Positions 27,123-36,376 of a DNA stretch of 64,000 nucleotides are shown in pieces. The stretch comes from Ignavibacteria bacterium (GTDB taxonomy: Bacteria > Bacteroidota > Ignavibacteria > Ignavibacteriales > SURF-24). The stretch covers positions 186,001-250,000 of the forward strand of contig JAAXKQ010000006.1 in NCBI GenBank assembly GCA_025612245.1, read 5' to 3'. The notes beneath the pieces are model-generated. The model had not been told where the DNA came from and ran no database searches. It worked only from the letters and a program-made list of their open reading frames with translations. Position numbers and translations under genes: made by a program. Numbering within the stretch: the stretch's first letter is position 1; each line of letters begins with the position of its first letter.

Positions 27123-28751
27123 TTGAAAAAGTACCTTATTGAAGTCTTTAGGCTCACCTCTGAAAAATTGGATTACCTGAAAGATATAGACCTTATTCTG
27201 ACAGTTCCTGCCCTGGCCAAGCACGGCGACTTTTCCACTAACGTTGCAATGCTGCTTACTAAAAAGCTGAGAAGGAACCCTAAGGAAATTGCAAACGAAA
27301 TAATCTCTGAACTCGTATACGACAAAAATATAATTGAGAAAATTGAAATTGCCGGGCCCGGGTTCATTAACTTTTATTTTTCGCCCCTGTACGTCACCAA
27401 AATTGTAAAGGATATCGTTGAAAGCAAAGATGAGTTCGGGCGCTCAAAAAAACACGCAGGCAAAAAGGCAATTGTGGAATTTGTTTCTGCAAACCCGACC
27501 GGCCCTCTTACAGTCGGACACGGAAGAAATGCAGTCTATGGCGACACGGTTGCCAATATGCTCGAATGGGTAGGCTACAGCGTGGACAGGGAATATTACT
27601 TCAACAACGCCGGACGCCAGATGAGGGTCCTGGGCGAATCCGTAAAATTCCGCTATCTTGAACTTTTGGGCCAGACTCTTGAATTCCCGGAAGACCATTA
27701 TCAGGGAGAGTACATTAAGGATATTGCAAAGGGGCTCATTGACCAATACGGCAACAAGCTCGTTGACGAGCCCGCCGATGGCATATTCAAGGCTACTGCC
27801 GAACAGGAGATATTCAAAGACATTGAAAACACTCTTAAGAGCCTCAACATAAAGTTCCAGAACTACTTCAATGAAAACAGCCTATATGAAAGCGGGAAAA
27901 TTAAAGAGCTCCTGAAGATATTTGCCGAGAGAAACCTTTCCTACGAAAAGGACGGCGCCACGTGGCTTAAGCTCACCGAACTCGGTAACGAAATGGATAA
28001 GGTTATCGTAAAGTCAACAGGAGAGCCTACGTACCGCCTGCCCGACATAGCTTATCATACGACTAAGTTTGACCGCGGATATGACCTCATAATAGACATC
28101 TTCGGTTCAGACCACAACGCCACATATCCCGACGTAATGGCGGGACTCAGGTCGCTTGGATATGATACAGACAAGGTAAAGGTCCTAATCCATCAGTTTG
28201 TCACCATCATGCAGAAAGGCGAAGTTGTCAAGATGTCTACGCGCAAGGCCAACTTCATTACGCTCGATGAACTCGTTGGAGAAGTGGGAGGCGACGTTGT
28301 CAGGTATTTCTTCAATATGCGCGGCATTTCAAGCCACCTTAACTTCGATCTCGAGCTGGCTAAAACTCAGTCCGATGAAAACCCCGTTTTCTACCTGCAG
28401 TATGCGCACGCAAGGATTTCATCAATTTTCAGGATGACCAAGGGCGAAGAGCTCCAGTTATCTGTGGAAAATCTGGATCTTCTTACATCTGAGGAGGAAC
28501 AGAACCTCTTAAAGAAACTGCACCAGTTCCAGGAGGAAATGCTCTATAGCGCGGAGAGTTTCGAGTCGCACAGGATCACTGCCTACCTTGAAGAGCTTGC
28601 AGCCCTGTTCCACAGGTTCTACACACAATGCAGGATCATTGGTTCAGAGAAAAAGCTGGCTGAGGCAAGGATCGCCCTTTGCACCGCCACGCAGACCGTC
28701 TTAAGAAACGGCCTCAAGATCCTCGGCGTCTCCGCCCCGGATAAGATGTAA
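27123..28751 (+). CDS. argS: arginyl-tRNA synthetase
   Basis: This class I synthetase (542 aa) charges tRNA-Arg. The N-terminal Add-1-like domain begins the protein. ANPTGPLTVGHGRN carries the HIGH-type motif (HGRN), and VVKMSTRKANFI is the KMSKS-type loop (KMSTR). The C-terminal anticodon-binding helices end at ILGVSAPDKM, the usual MxxLGV-APxxM finish. It starts at TTG 27123, with GGGAGATATTAA upstream. It is followed by a strong bidirectional terminator. Confidence 0.97.
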   Translation: MKKYLIEVFRLTSEKLDYLKDIDLILTVPALAKHGDFSTNVAMLLTKKLRRNPKEIANEIISELVYDKNIIEKIEIAGPGFINFYFSPLYVTKIVKDIVESKDEFGRSKKHAGKKAIVEFVSANPTGPLTVGHGRNAVYGDTVANMLEWVGYSVDREYYFNNAGRQMRVLGESVKFRYLELLGQTLEFPEDHYQGEYIKDIAKGLIDQYGNKLVDEPADGIFKATAEQEIFKDIENTLKSLNIKFQNYFNENSLYESGKIKELLKIFAERNLSYEKDGATWLKLTELGNEMDKVIVKSTGEPTYRLPDIAYHTTKFDRGYDLIIDIFGSDHNATYPDVMAGLRSLGYDTDKVKVLIHQFVTIMQKGEVVKMSTRKANFITLDELVGEVGGDVVRYFFNMRGISSHLNFDLELAKTQSDENPVFYLQYAHARISSIFRMTKGEELQLSVENLDLLTSEEEQNLLKKLHQFQEEMLYSAESFESHRITAYLEELAALFHRFYTQCRIIGSEKKLAEARIALCTATQTVLRNGLKILGVSAPDKM

Positions 28752-28770
28752 TTAGTTTATGCGTTTATGA

Positions 28771-28816
28771 AAAAGGCTGCCTCCCTGTTTTTCTCCAGGT
28801 AGCAGCCTTTTTTTTA
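28771..28816. terminator. bidirectional terminator between argS and comF
   Basis: AAAAGGCTGC pairs with GCAGCCTTTT, extended by CCTG/CAGG, with eight T on the plus side and a T-run on the minus side. It separates the two convergent genes. Confidence 0.85.
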
Positions 28817-28829
28817 TTTCTCTTTTTTA

Positions 28830-29519
28830 CTACAATGCCAGAGCAGAGGAGACGGCATAAACCTTTTCAGCACCTTTTTCCAAAAGCACCCTGCCGCACT
28901 CTGAAACCGTGGAGCCCGAGGTAATGACGTCATCAAGAACTATGATTACTTTTCCCTCCAGTCCGGCTCCACTTTTTATGCCGAAAGCACCCTTCATATT
29001 GGCTTTCCTTTCCAGGATGCTTAAAGCCGTTTGCGTTTCGGTAAACCTCTTGCGTTTGAGTATATTGTTCCTGACGGGAATTCCAGTAGCCCGGCTAAGC
29101 CCTTTTGCAATATAATACGACTGGTTATAGCCTCTTTCGGCCCTTTTTGCCGGATGGAGGGGAACAGGCAAAATCATGTCGCACTTCCAGGGAAGTATCC
29201 TGTCTTTCAGGCATTCACCCGTAAGCCTTCCAAGAAAAAGCGCGTTCTTGTAGCTGCCCCTGTACTTTATTGAGTGTATGAGGCTCTGGAAGGCTTTCCC
29301 CTCCTCAAAAAGGAATGCCGGGGCGAATTCTGAGATTACCTTTTCTTTCTCGAATTTTCTCCTGAATTCCGAAGTAATCTTATTCTGGTCGGGGCGTTTT
29401 ATGGAGCCGAGGCACCCGGGACAAATTACTTCCTCCTCCGGCCTCAGCTTCTTTTGACAGGCTGCACAAAAGCGCGGCAGAAATATGTCAACTACCGAAT
29501 TCAATCTTGCAGCATTCAC
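28830..29519 (-). CDS. ComF-family phosphoribosyltransferase-like protein
   Basis: This 229-aa protein of the ComF/GntX family is linked in other bacteria to DNA uptake. The N-terminus has a zinc-binding pair CAACQKK...CPGC. The C-terminal phosphoribosyltransferase signature is VIIVLDDVITSGSTVSECG. A conserved middle segment PLHPAKRAERGYNQS is typical. It starts at GTG 29519 with AAAGG upstream and is last in the surE-phzF-vWA-comF run. Role in competence is not shown by neighbours. Confidence 0.92.
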   Translation of the reverse strand: MNAARLNSVVDIFLPRFCAACQKKLRPEEEVICPGCLGSIKRPDQNKITSEFRRKFEKEKVISEFAPAFLFEEGKAFQSLIHSIKYRGSYKNALFLGRLTGECLKDRILPWKCDMILPVPLHPAKRAERGYNQSYYIAKGLSRATGIPVRNNILKRKRFTETQTALSILERKANMKGAFGIKSGAGLEGKVIIVLDDVITSGSTVSECGRVLLEKGAEKVYAVSSALAL

Positions 29520-29565
29520 ACCTTTTTCTCACACTGTGCTTTTATTTATGTCTGAACTTTTTTTT

Positions 29566-31716
29566 CTAAAGCATGCCTGAACGTTTCCGTAGGAACCACT
29601 CCGTGGCAAAGAAGACAATTATGCCAATTAGCATCCACTGACTGTTCCAGAGAATTATCTCGCTATTGGAGATTTTTTCCTTCAGCTTGCTCTTGCTGAT
29701 TTCATTCAGGATATTAAACAGCTGATCGTAGTTTTTCCCGTAGAAGAATCTTCCTCCCGTCTGACGTGCCAGGAGCTGCATGAGGTCCTTATCCATGCCG
29801 GGATTTATCATCTCAACTTCAACGTCGCCAATGCTGAACCTTCCGCCGTCTTTTCCGAGCAGGCGCGAGCCCTGCCTTGCAGCGCCCGAGAAGCTGTAAT
29901 CGCCGGGGTCGTTTGTCTGAAGCTTGCCCTCATAGAGTCCTCCGCCCAGGGCATTCATGGCCACGCTGTATTCATTTTTCTCGGACTTTACGTCAATCTT
30001 TACCTCGGCATCATCCACCGGATTCAAGGTTTCATTGTAAACCTGAGCCGTAAATTCCACGGTCTCGCCAAGAGAGTAAATTTTCTTTGTGGGCCTTATG
30101 GTAACCAGCTTTTGCTCTTCGCGCGTATTAAGCCACTTTGTGCCGCTTAGCATCAGGCGGTCGAATACATCCAGCCTCTTTTCGGAGGTCTCCAGCTTCC
30201 AGCGCCAGATGTTCTTTGCCAGTATGGCCACCGATTTCTTATTGCCAAGCTTTCTGGTTACGATAAGAGGATTGTTTAAGGGCACGTTGTTGACCCTTAC
30301 CCTTGCAAGGACGTTGCTCTCGGGCTTTGCATTAAGCTCTGTGTTGCTCCTTGAAACCGGGGGCAGGTTATTCCACGCATCCATCGTATTTGAAGCGTTA
30401 TTCTGAAGAAGCGGGTTCTGCATCTCGGCGGCCGTAATTAAAGGCTGCGACTCCGTATAACCCGGAGCAGTCCTGCCAATTGTAAATGGCAACTCCGGCT
30501 GCAGGATTTTCAGCTTATTGTAGTCTGTGCCTTCTGAAAGCACTATACAATAAGGTTTACCCTTGTCCCTGATTTCATGCAGTACGCGGCTTATGAGCCT
30601 CTCGGGTGTCTGTGCCGAGGGGAAGCCGACCAGGAATATTATGTTTGAGCTGTCGATGAGCTGATTCTGGTTTACGTTCTCTAAGAACCGGCTGGCCCCG
30701 GCCTGTGTAATTGTTGAAACCCTGAGGTTTTCATCCGCCTGGAGAGAGTTCTTCACGAATGACAGGTCGGGCGAAGGGCTTCCTGCAATAATGAGCGTAT
30801 TTATTTTATTATTTAATACGTTAAGGTAGAAAGGTTTATTGTTATCGGCATAAGTAAACTCGCCCGGCTGTCTGCCTACCATAACGTTCATCTTCTTTTC
30901 GCCAGGCGACTTTGCCGTATAGGAAAAATTCGCAGTCGTCATCCCGTCGCTGCTTAAGCTTACAGTCTGCTGTGCTATCTGCCTGTTGTTTTCATAAAGC
31001 GTTACCGGTACGGTTTTGCCGTTAAAACCCGCAGAGGCAATCGTAACGTTAATTGTCGTCGGGGTCATGGCATAGACATACTCGTTAAAAAGCACCCTTC
31101 TTACTTCCAGGTTGTTTCTTTTCGATGTATCCCCTACTCCTATGGTATAGACCGGTATCCCGAGCCTTTCGGCCTGAAAGACAGGATTGGAGCCGTCTGT
31201 TACCACACCGTCACTTATCATTACAATTGACGATATGTTCCTGTTTTCAGTTTTTATAGAGCTGAAAATGTTCGACAGGTTCGTCGTGCTTTCAGAAAAG
31301 TTCACCTTACCAAGGTTGTCTATTGAGATTTTATTTACTTTCGATCCGAAGGAGTATATTTCGGAATTGTTCTTAATGTCTCCCGAAGAGACCTTTTTCA
31401 GGAATTCCTGAATGGTTCCCGCCCTGTTGGTGCCATCGTCAATTTTAATTGACTTTGAATCGTCAACAAAAATGAGGTTAACCGGCTTGATTTCCTTCTT
31501 CCTGGTAATGTTCAATATTGGTTCAAAGATCGTAAAAAGAATTAAAAGCAGTGCCAGAGTCCTGATGAAAATCAGGACAAACCTGAAAGCGCTGTTTACC
31601 TGCGGAACCGTATACCTGTAGGTGTAAAAGGTATAAGCGGCGATAAGAATCAAACCGAGATAGAAATAAACAGAACTAAAGGCATAATTGATTGTCAGTT
31701 TATCGATACCAAACAT
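29566..31716 (-). CDS. vWA-domain membrane protein
   Basis: This 716-aa protein has two N-terminal transmembrane helices (about residues 14-34 and 41-63) and one at the C-terminus (MLIGIIVFFATEWFLRKR). A vWA-type domain at about residues 76-200 has an Asp-Ser-Ser metal site (FVDDSKS) and MISDGVVTDGSNP. Beta-sandwich segments follow (KKIYSLGETVEFTAQVYNE), as in large Bat-like or glutamine-amidotransferase-like membrane proteins of the Bacteroidota. Its first codon overlaps the last base of the phzF stop, so the genes are coupled. Precise function unknown; a periplasmic adhesion/assembly role is plausible. Confidence 0.75.
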   Translation of the reverse strand: MFGIDKLTINYAFSSVYFYLGLILIAAYTFYTYRYTVPQVNSAFRFVLIFIRTLALLLILFTIFEPILNITRKKEIKPVNLIFVDDSKSIKIDDGTNRAGTIQEFLKKVSSGDIKNNSEIYSFGSKVNKISIDNLGKVNFSESTTNLSNIFSSIKTENRNISSIVMISDGVVTDGSNPVFQAERLGIPVYTIGVGDTSKRNNLEVRRVLFNEYVYAMTPTTINVTIASAGFNGKTVPVTLYENNRQIAQQTVSLSSDGMTTANFSYTAKSPGEKKMNVMVGRQPGEFTYADNNKPFYLNVLNNKINTLIIAGSPSPDLSFVKNSLQADENLRVSTITQAGASRFLENVNQNQLIDSSNIIFLVGFPSAQTPERLISRVLHEIRDKGKPYCIVLSEGTDYNKLKILQPELPFTIGRTAPGYTESQPLITAAEMQNPLLQNNASNTMDAWNNLPPVSRSNTELNAKPESNVLARVRVNNVPLNNPLIVTRKLGNKKSVAILAKNIWRWKLETSEKRLDVFDRLMLSGTKWLNTREEQKLVTIRPTKKIYSLGETVEFTAQVYNETLNPVDDAEVKIDVKSEKNEYSVAMNALGGGLYEGKLQTNDPGDYSFSGAARQGSRLLGKDGGRFSIGDVEVEMINPGMDKDLMQLLARQTGGRFFYGKNYDQLFNILNEISKSKLKEKISNSEIILWNSQWMLIGIIVFFATEWFLRKRSGML

Positions 31717-32582
31717 TAAAGAGTCATTTCCCCCTTGAAAACAGTAACAGCATTGCCGCCAATAAATAAATCATTTGTTTTGGGCAAATGGGAAACGATT
31801 ATTCTTCCTGCCCTTCCAATTATATCGCCCTGTTCAAAAATTCTGGTCACGTCCTCGTCAGTTTCCGGAATGAAGCCCATTTTCTTTAATACGAGCATCA
31901 AGGGCCCGTTTGCCGATCCTGTAACGGGATCTTCATTAATTCCGTGATAAGGAGCAAAGAACCTTGAATGCGCAAAGGATTCCTTGTCGTATGTTTCCAG
32001 CGTATAGATACAGATGTCCTTAAAGCTGCACTTTTTCGTCAAATCCGAAATAAAATCAAAATTGGGCCTCATCTCCTTAAGAGCCTTCAGGCTTTCGGAA
32101 TAAACATAGAGGTAGCCGTTCTGCATCAGCTGGAAAGGATACTTGTTTGGAATGGCCTTCCGGTCAATTCCAAGGGCTTCAACGACCTCTTCACGGCAGT
32201 CCTCAAACTCCTCCATTTCCATCACAGGTATCTGCATGTAATAGGCCTCATCCTTTACAGGGCAGTTCAGTATACCCGAGATGGTTTCGAAGGTAATCCT
32301 TGGACGGTTGTTAATTTTCCCGAGCTCATAGAGGTAATGAAGCGAGGCAATTGTAGCATGCCCGCACAGTTCAACCTCAAGCTTGGGCGTAAACCACTGC
32401 AGCCTGTAATCGGCCTGTTCCGAGGAAGTTAAGAAAGCTGTTTCTGAGAGATTCATCTCCCGTGCAATTAGCTGCATTTCCTCCTTCGATAACCCCGGCC
32501 CGAAGGTGACTGCTGCGGGATTACCCTTGAAAGGAGTTTCGGTAAATGCATCAATCTGGAATATGTTATAGCTTCGTTTCAT
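31716..32582 (-). CDS. PhzF-family epimerase/isomerase
   Basis: This 288-aa protein has the diaminopimelate-epimerase fold of the PhzF family. It shows IDAFTETPFKGNPAAV, the catalytic Glu in EMNLSETAFL, PKLEVELCGHATIASLHYL and DPVTGSANGPL. Family members isomerise varied small molecules; phenazine synthesis is not implied. I prefer ATG 32582; a TTG at 32597 is also in frame and would lengthen the overlap with surE. It lies between surE and the vWA gene with overlapping ends, so the operon is tightly coupled. Confidence 0.9.
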   Translation of the reverse strand: MKRSYNIFQIDAFTETPFKGNPAAVTFGPGLSKEEMQLIAREMNLSETAFLTSSEQADYRLQWFTPKLEVELCGHATIASLHYLYELGKINNRPRITFETISGILNCPVKDEAYYMQIPVMEMEEFEDCREEVVEALGIDRKAIPNKYPFQLMQNGYLYVYSESLKALKEMRPNFDFISDLTKKCSFKDICIYTLETYDKESFAHSRFFAPYHGINEDPVTGSANGPLMLVLKKMGFIPETDEDVTRIFEQGDIIGRAGRIIVSHLPKTNDLFIGGNAVTVFKGEMTL

Positions 32583-33351
32583 AAAAAAGTTTTTCAATCT
32601 CCCAATTTTTCATTTTTTCGTAGGTCGTGTAGTCAGTCAGGTCGAAATGGATCGGCGTAACTGAAACGTACTTGTTTCTTACGGCCGCCTGGTCCGTATC
32701 CAGGTCCTTATCCACTTCAATCAGATCACCTTTAAGCCAGTAATAATTCCTTCCGTAAGGATCTTTCCTTTCCTCATAAACGTCATCCCACTTGCTCTTG
32801 CCCTGTTTTGTAAGCAGTATGCCCTGCACTTCCTCCTGTGGCAAGTCGGGCACGTTAACATTAAGCAGTGTGCCGCGGGGAAGGTCGTTCTCCCTGCTCA
32901 GAACGAGCTTTGCCATAATCTGGGCAATTTTACCCGCAAAGTCAAAATTCTGGATTGAAGTGCTGGCAATTGAAATTGCCACTGAAGGCACGTCCATAAT
33001 GGCTGCCTCCCGGGCAGCTGAAACCGTGCCTGAATAGATTATATTAATGGCCGTATTCGAGCCATGATTAATGCCCGAGAAAACCAGATCGGGCGGGGTA
33101 TTCATTATGTTTCTAACACCCATCTTTACGCAGTCGGCAGGCGTGCCGTCAACGGCGTACCCAAAAAACTCACCATTTCTAAAATACTGTGATATCCTTA
33201 AGGGAACCTGCATCGTAATTGAATGCCCTACGGCACTCTGTTCTTTGTGAGGGGCAACAACCGTTACCTCTGCAATCTCACTGAGGTATTTAGCCAGGAT
33301 CTGAATTCCAATGGAATCTATACCATCATCGTTACTGACAAGAATTCGCAA
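32566..33351 (-). CDS. surE: 5'/3'-nucleotidase SurE
   Basis: This metal-dependent nucleotidase (261 aa) removes phosphate from nucleoside monophosphates and has been tied to stationary-phase survival. The N-terminus ILVSNDDGIDSIG holds the metal-binding Asp pair, and YAVDGTPADCVKMGV and FSGINHGSN are the family motifs. It starts at TTG 33351 with GGAG about nine bases upstream. It is first in a minus-strand operon with phzF, the vWA gene and probably comF. Confidence 0.96.
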   Translation of the reverse strand: MRILVSNDDGIDSIGIQILAKYLSEIAEVTVVAPHKEQSAVGHSITMQVPLRISQYFRNGEFFGYAVDGTPADCVKMGVRNIMNTPPDLVFSGINHGSNTAINIIYSGTVSAAREAAIMDVPSVAISIASTSIQNFDFAGKIAQIMAKLVLSRENDLPRGTLLNVNVPDLPQEEVQGILLTKQGKSKWDDVYEERKDPYGRNYYWLKGDLIEVDKDLDTDQAAVRNKYVSVTPIHFDLTDYTTYEKMKNWEIEKLFYETKL

Positions 33352-33379
33352 ATTTTTTCTCCGGAATTTTATTCTCTAA

Positions 33380-33408
33380 AATATAGTAATTAAAGCCTAT
33401 ATACTCAA
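33380..33408 (-). promoter_or_regulatory. putative surE operon promoter
   Basis: TTGAGT (33408-33403), a 17-bp spacer and TATATT (33385-33380) on the minus strand, about 30 bp before the surE start. Confidence 0.5.
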
Positions 33409-33766
33409 ATTTTGAACGAATTTGGACCGGGTACTGTAACTCATTTTTATCGAAGAATTCTACGTTCTATGCTTTGGCAGGAATAATTTTTGCCCCGTGA
33501 AGTGGATTCTATAAGCCTGAATTCTTATTTTAAGCCACATCCATATCTTTATAGCAGATTAAGAATGTTTGCATTTAATGAAAAGAAGGCAATGGCCTTC
33601 CAATGAGGCTTCTTTCTGCTGTTAATTAAACGATTTAAAACCCGGGTTTGTTTCAGTAAAATTTATCACACGGGTTTTGAACGCAAAGGCTTGTTTTCAG
33701 GTTATATATTAATATCCGGAAAAATTAAACTTAATACATAAAATTAAATTACAGGTTGATATTCAA
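33409..33766. other. divergent intergenic region surE/mazG
   Basis: I see no coding sequence here. It holds a perfect 12-bp palindrome AAACCCGGGTTT at 33638-33649, with a related CGGGTTT at about 33673. A small imperfect hairpin around GAAGGCAATGGCCTTC lies near 33585-33601, and A/T-rich sequence precedes mazG. I found no convincing mazG promoter. Confidence 0.4.
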
Positions 33767-34528
33767 ATGACAGACGAAAAATTTGCTGAATTCGTAAAAA
33801 TTGTGCATAGACTTAGAAAAGAATGCCCATGGGACATGGAGCAGACACACGATTCAATCAAGGAAGCCACGCTGGAAGAAACCTACGAGGTGCTGGAAGC
33901 AATTGACAACAAGGATTATGAAGAGCTGAAAATTGAGCTTGGCGACCTTCTGCTGCACGTTGTTTTCCATTCGGTTATAGCCGAGGAAAACAAAACCTTC
34001 TCTCTTGAAGAGGTAATTGACTCCATACAAAGAAAACTCATACGCCGCCACCCCCACGTATTCGGGCAAACCGAGGTAGAAAATTCGAAAGAGGTCACCA
34101 AAAACTGGGAACAGATTAAGCTCTCAGAAGGCCGTGAATCCGTGCTTGAAGGGGTGCCGAAACAGCTCCCTTCGCTTCAAAGAGCGCACCGGCTGCAGGA
34201 AAAGGCATCCAAGGTTGGATTCGACTGGCAGGAGAAGGCAGACGTATGGAAAAAAGTACTTGAGGAAATCGAAGAGATGCACGAGAGTGAAAAAGCCGGG
34301 AACAAGGACGACCTGGAAAAAGAAGTTGGTGATGTTTTCTTCTCAATGGTTAACTATGCCAGGTTTTTAGGCATTAACCCGGAAAATGCACTCAGGAGGA
34401 CCAACGAAAAGTTCATCAGCCGGTTCGATTACGTACAGAAAAAGGTCAAGGAAACCGGCAGGCTCATTTCGGATTCGAACCTTGAGGAAATGGATAAATA
34501 CTGGGAAGAAAGTAAGAAGCTATCGTAA
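33767..34528 (+). CDS. mazG: nucleoside triphosphate pyrophosphohydrolase
   Basis: This two-domain MazG (253 aa) hydrolyses NTPs or dNTPs to monophosphates, removing aberrant nucleotides. Each half shows the all-alpha NTP-PPase acidic helices: EATLEETYEVLEAID...ELGDLLLHVVFHS in the first, and EEIEEMHES...EKEVGDVFFSMVNYARFLG in the second. The linker HPHVFGQTEVENSKEV is typical. It is transcribed alone and converges on phoH. Confidence 0.96.
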   Translation: MTDEKFAEFVKIVHRLRKECPWDMEQTHDSIKEATLEETYEVLEAIDNKDYEELKIELGDLLLHVVFHSVIAEENKTFSLEEVIDSIQRKLIRRHPHVFGQTEVENSKEVTKNWEQIKLSEGRESVLEGVPKQLPSLQRAHRLQEKASKVGFDWQEKADVWKKVLEEIEEMHESEKAGNKDDLEKEVGDVFFSMVNYARFLGINPENALRRTNEKFISRFDYVQKKVKETGRLISDSNLEEMDKYWEESKKLS

Positions 34529-34556
34529 GAAAGCAGCTTTTTTAGCGGGATTTTGG

Positions 34557-34592
34557 AAAAAGGAGAAAGAGTTCTCAGAACTCTTTCTCTCC
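34557..34592 (-). terminator. phoH terminator with stop codon in the loop
   Basis: On the minus strand GGAGAGAAAGAGTTC and GAACTCTTTCTCC pair around TGA, which is the phoH stop codon, and are followed by TTTTT. It lies between convergent mazG and phoH and could also end mazG transcripts. Confidence 0.75.
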
Positions 34593-35543
34593 TCCTGCCT
34601 GGAATTTTTCGTAAGCGTTGATGATGTCTTTTACCAGCTTATGGCGAACAACGTCACCTTTATCAAAGTAGACAAACCCCACGCCTTCGACGTCTTTTAA
34701 TATGTCCTGAATCTGCACAAGCCCGCTTACGGTCTTTGAAGGCAGATCTATCTGCGTAATGTCGCCCGTAATGATGGCCTTTGAGTTCGGCCCAAGGCGC
34801 GTTAAAAACATCTTCATCTGCATGCTGGTTGAGTTCTGTGCCTCATCCAGAATGACAAACGCGTTGTTTAATGTCCTTCCTCTCATGTAAGCCAGGGGTA
34901 CAATTTCAATTACCCCTTTTTCAATATAGCTCTTAAGCTTGTCGGAAGGCATCATATTGTCCAGCGCGTCATACAAAGGCCTCAGATAAGGATCTATCTT
35001 CTCCCTGAAGTCACCCGGCAAAAATCCCAGGCTTTCACCTGCCTCTACGGCAGGACGCGCAAGAACAATCTTGTTTACGAGCCCTTTCTTCAGAGCCGCA
35101 ACGGCAAAAGCTACGGCCAGATAGGTTTTTCCCGTACCGGCAGGACCAATAGCAAAGCAGATGTCCTGCTTTTTTACGGCCTGGAAATATTTAATCTGCG
35201 TCGGCGTTTTGGCCTTCACGACGTCGCTTTTCGAATAGAGGACAATTGTATCGTATTCTTTCTCGCTAATGATTTCCTTACCCTGAAGCGTCAACTCCAT
35301 TATGGTTATTACATCCGAGGGGCGGAGGTTTCCCGTAGTATTAAGGACATATATCATCTCCTTAAATATCTTCTCAACGGCGTCAATTTCCTCGGGTACT
35401 CCCTTGATATAAACGTTCTCTCCTCGCACGGTAATGGAAGTATTGAACCTGTCTTCGATCGGCTTAATGTTGTTGTCGTTCATTCCGAGCAAAGAAAGCA
35501 TGTCAACGCTTTCAAGTGTAAGTATTTTTTCGATCTGAGTCAT
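34575..35543 (-). CDS. PhoH family ATPase
   Basis: This 322-aa protein has an N-terminal KH-like segment (FNTSITVRGENVYIKG). Its P-loop ATPase/helicase-like domain shows Walker A GPAGTGKTYLAVA, Walker B VILDEAQNST, and the segment LARPAVEAGESLGFLPGD. PhoH/YbeZ proteins cooperate with the YbeY endonuclease in rRNA and ribosome quality control. YbeY is not in this window. Length is normal and the start at 35543 is standard. It lies behind the LysM gene but is separated by a terminator. Confidence 0.94.
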   Translation of the reverse strand: MTQIEKILTLESVDMLSLLGMNDNNIKPIEDRFNTSITVRGENVYIKGVPEEIDAVEKIFKEMIYVLNTTGNLRPSDVITIMELTLQGKEIISEKEYDTIVLYSKSDVVKAKTPTQIKYFQAVKKQDICFAIGPAGTGKTYLAVAFAVAALKKGLVNKIVLARPAVEAGESLGFLPGDFREKIDPYLRPLYDALDNMMPSDKLKSYIEKGVIEIVPLAYMRGRTLNNAFVILDEAQNSTSMQMKMFLTRLGPNSKAIITGDITQIDLPSKTVSGLVQIQDILKDVEGVGFVYFDKGDVVRHKLVKDIINAYEKFQAGGEKEF

Positions 35544-35573
35544 TTCCTAGTTCCAATCCAAGTCTTTAAATAT

Positions 35574-35608
35574 AAAAAGCCCTCTTCATCGCAAAATGAA
35601 AAGGGCTA
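35574..35608 (-). terminator. intrinsic terminator of the lipoprotein-LysM operon
   Basis: AGCCCTTTTCAT pairs with ATGAAGAGGGCT (12 bp, one G-T) around a five-base loop on the minus strand. A short U-tract follows (TTTTATATTT). Confidence 0.8.
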
Positions 35609-35640
35609 AACCTTTGTACAAAGTTAAACATTAAGATTTA

Positions 35641-36345
35641 TTACTTTGTAGTCTGATCCTTTGTGGTCTGCTGCGGAGGAGCAGGTTTATAATTTCTCCT
35701 CATCTTTTCATACTGAGCTTTTTCATCTTCAGTCAGATTCGGGATCTTGAATACCTGTTTTGGATAAATGAGGTCAGGATTCTTGATCTGGTCTCTGTTT
35801 GCCTGATAGATTTTCGGCCATGCGAAAGCATTACTATAAACATCTTTTTTCTTTGCAATGTTCCACAGGCAATCGCCTCTTACAACAGTGTAGTTCTTTT
35901 CAGCCGGAATGTCATTCCATGCATCGAGAGAACGCTGCATCTGGTTGTGAACCTTGTCAAAAAATTCAGGTAAAGCGCTGATTCTCATAGCTTTTAAGGA
36001 ATCGAGTTCTCTCTGCCTGTCAGTCTTAGGGCTTTCTTTTCTCATGATTCTGCCGTTTAATTCGCTGACGGCTCTTCTAAAATTCTCGACGTCACCTCTG
36101 GTTGCGCCAACTGAGGCATAAAGTTCATTCATACAGTCGTCAAAGCTCTGAACGCTTGTAGATTTAAGTCTGTTGACTTCACCCTGGAGTGAGTCGCGTT
36201 CTTTTGTAAGTGACTGTTTCTGTTCATTAAGACGGTTCATTTCATTTTCCCAGTCTTCCTTCTTCATTTTTTCCTGAGCAAAAGCACTTGAAGCAAGGAA
36301 TACCAAAAGGGCAAAAACACCCAGGAACAAGTTAAATTTTTTCAT
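35641..36345 (-). CDS. exported coiled-coil protein with LysM domain
   Basis: This 234-aa periplasmic protein has a signal peptide at residues 1-23 (FLGVFALLVFLASSAFAQ). A coiled coil at about 25-65 follows (EMNRLNEQKQSLTKERDSLQ), then a linker helical region. A single LysM peptidoglycan-binding domain begins at YTVVRGDCLWNIAKK and ends FKIPNLTEDE. The tail is Pro/Gln/Thr/Lys-rich. ATG 36345 has GGAGG upstream. It follows a short coiled-coil lipoprotein gene by 31 bp. Together they look like an envelope-tethering pair that links the outer membrane to peptidoglycan, which is inference. Confidence 0.85.
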   Translation of the reverse strand: MKKFNLFLGVFALLVFLASSAFAQEKMKKEDWENEMNRLNEQKQSLTKERDSLQGEVNRLKSTSVQSFDDCMNELYASVGATRGDVENFRRAVSELNGRIMRKESPKTDRQRELDSLKAMRISALPEFFDKVHNQMQRSLDAWNDIPAEKNYTVVRGDCLWNIAKKKDVYSNAFAWPKIYQANRDQIKNPDLIYPKQVFKIPNLTEDEKAQYEKMRRNYKPAPPQQTTKDQTTK

Positions 36346-36376
36346 ATATTTTCCTCCGATAAAATTCATTATTTAA

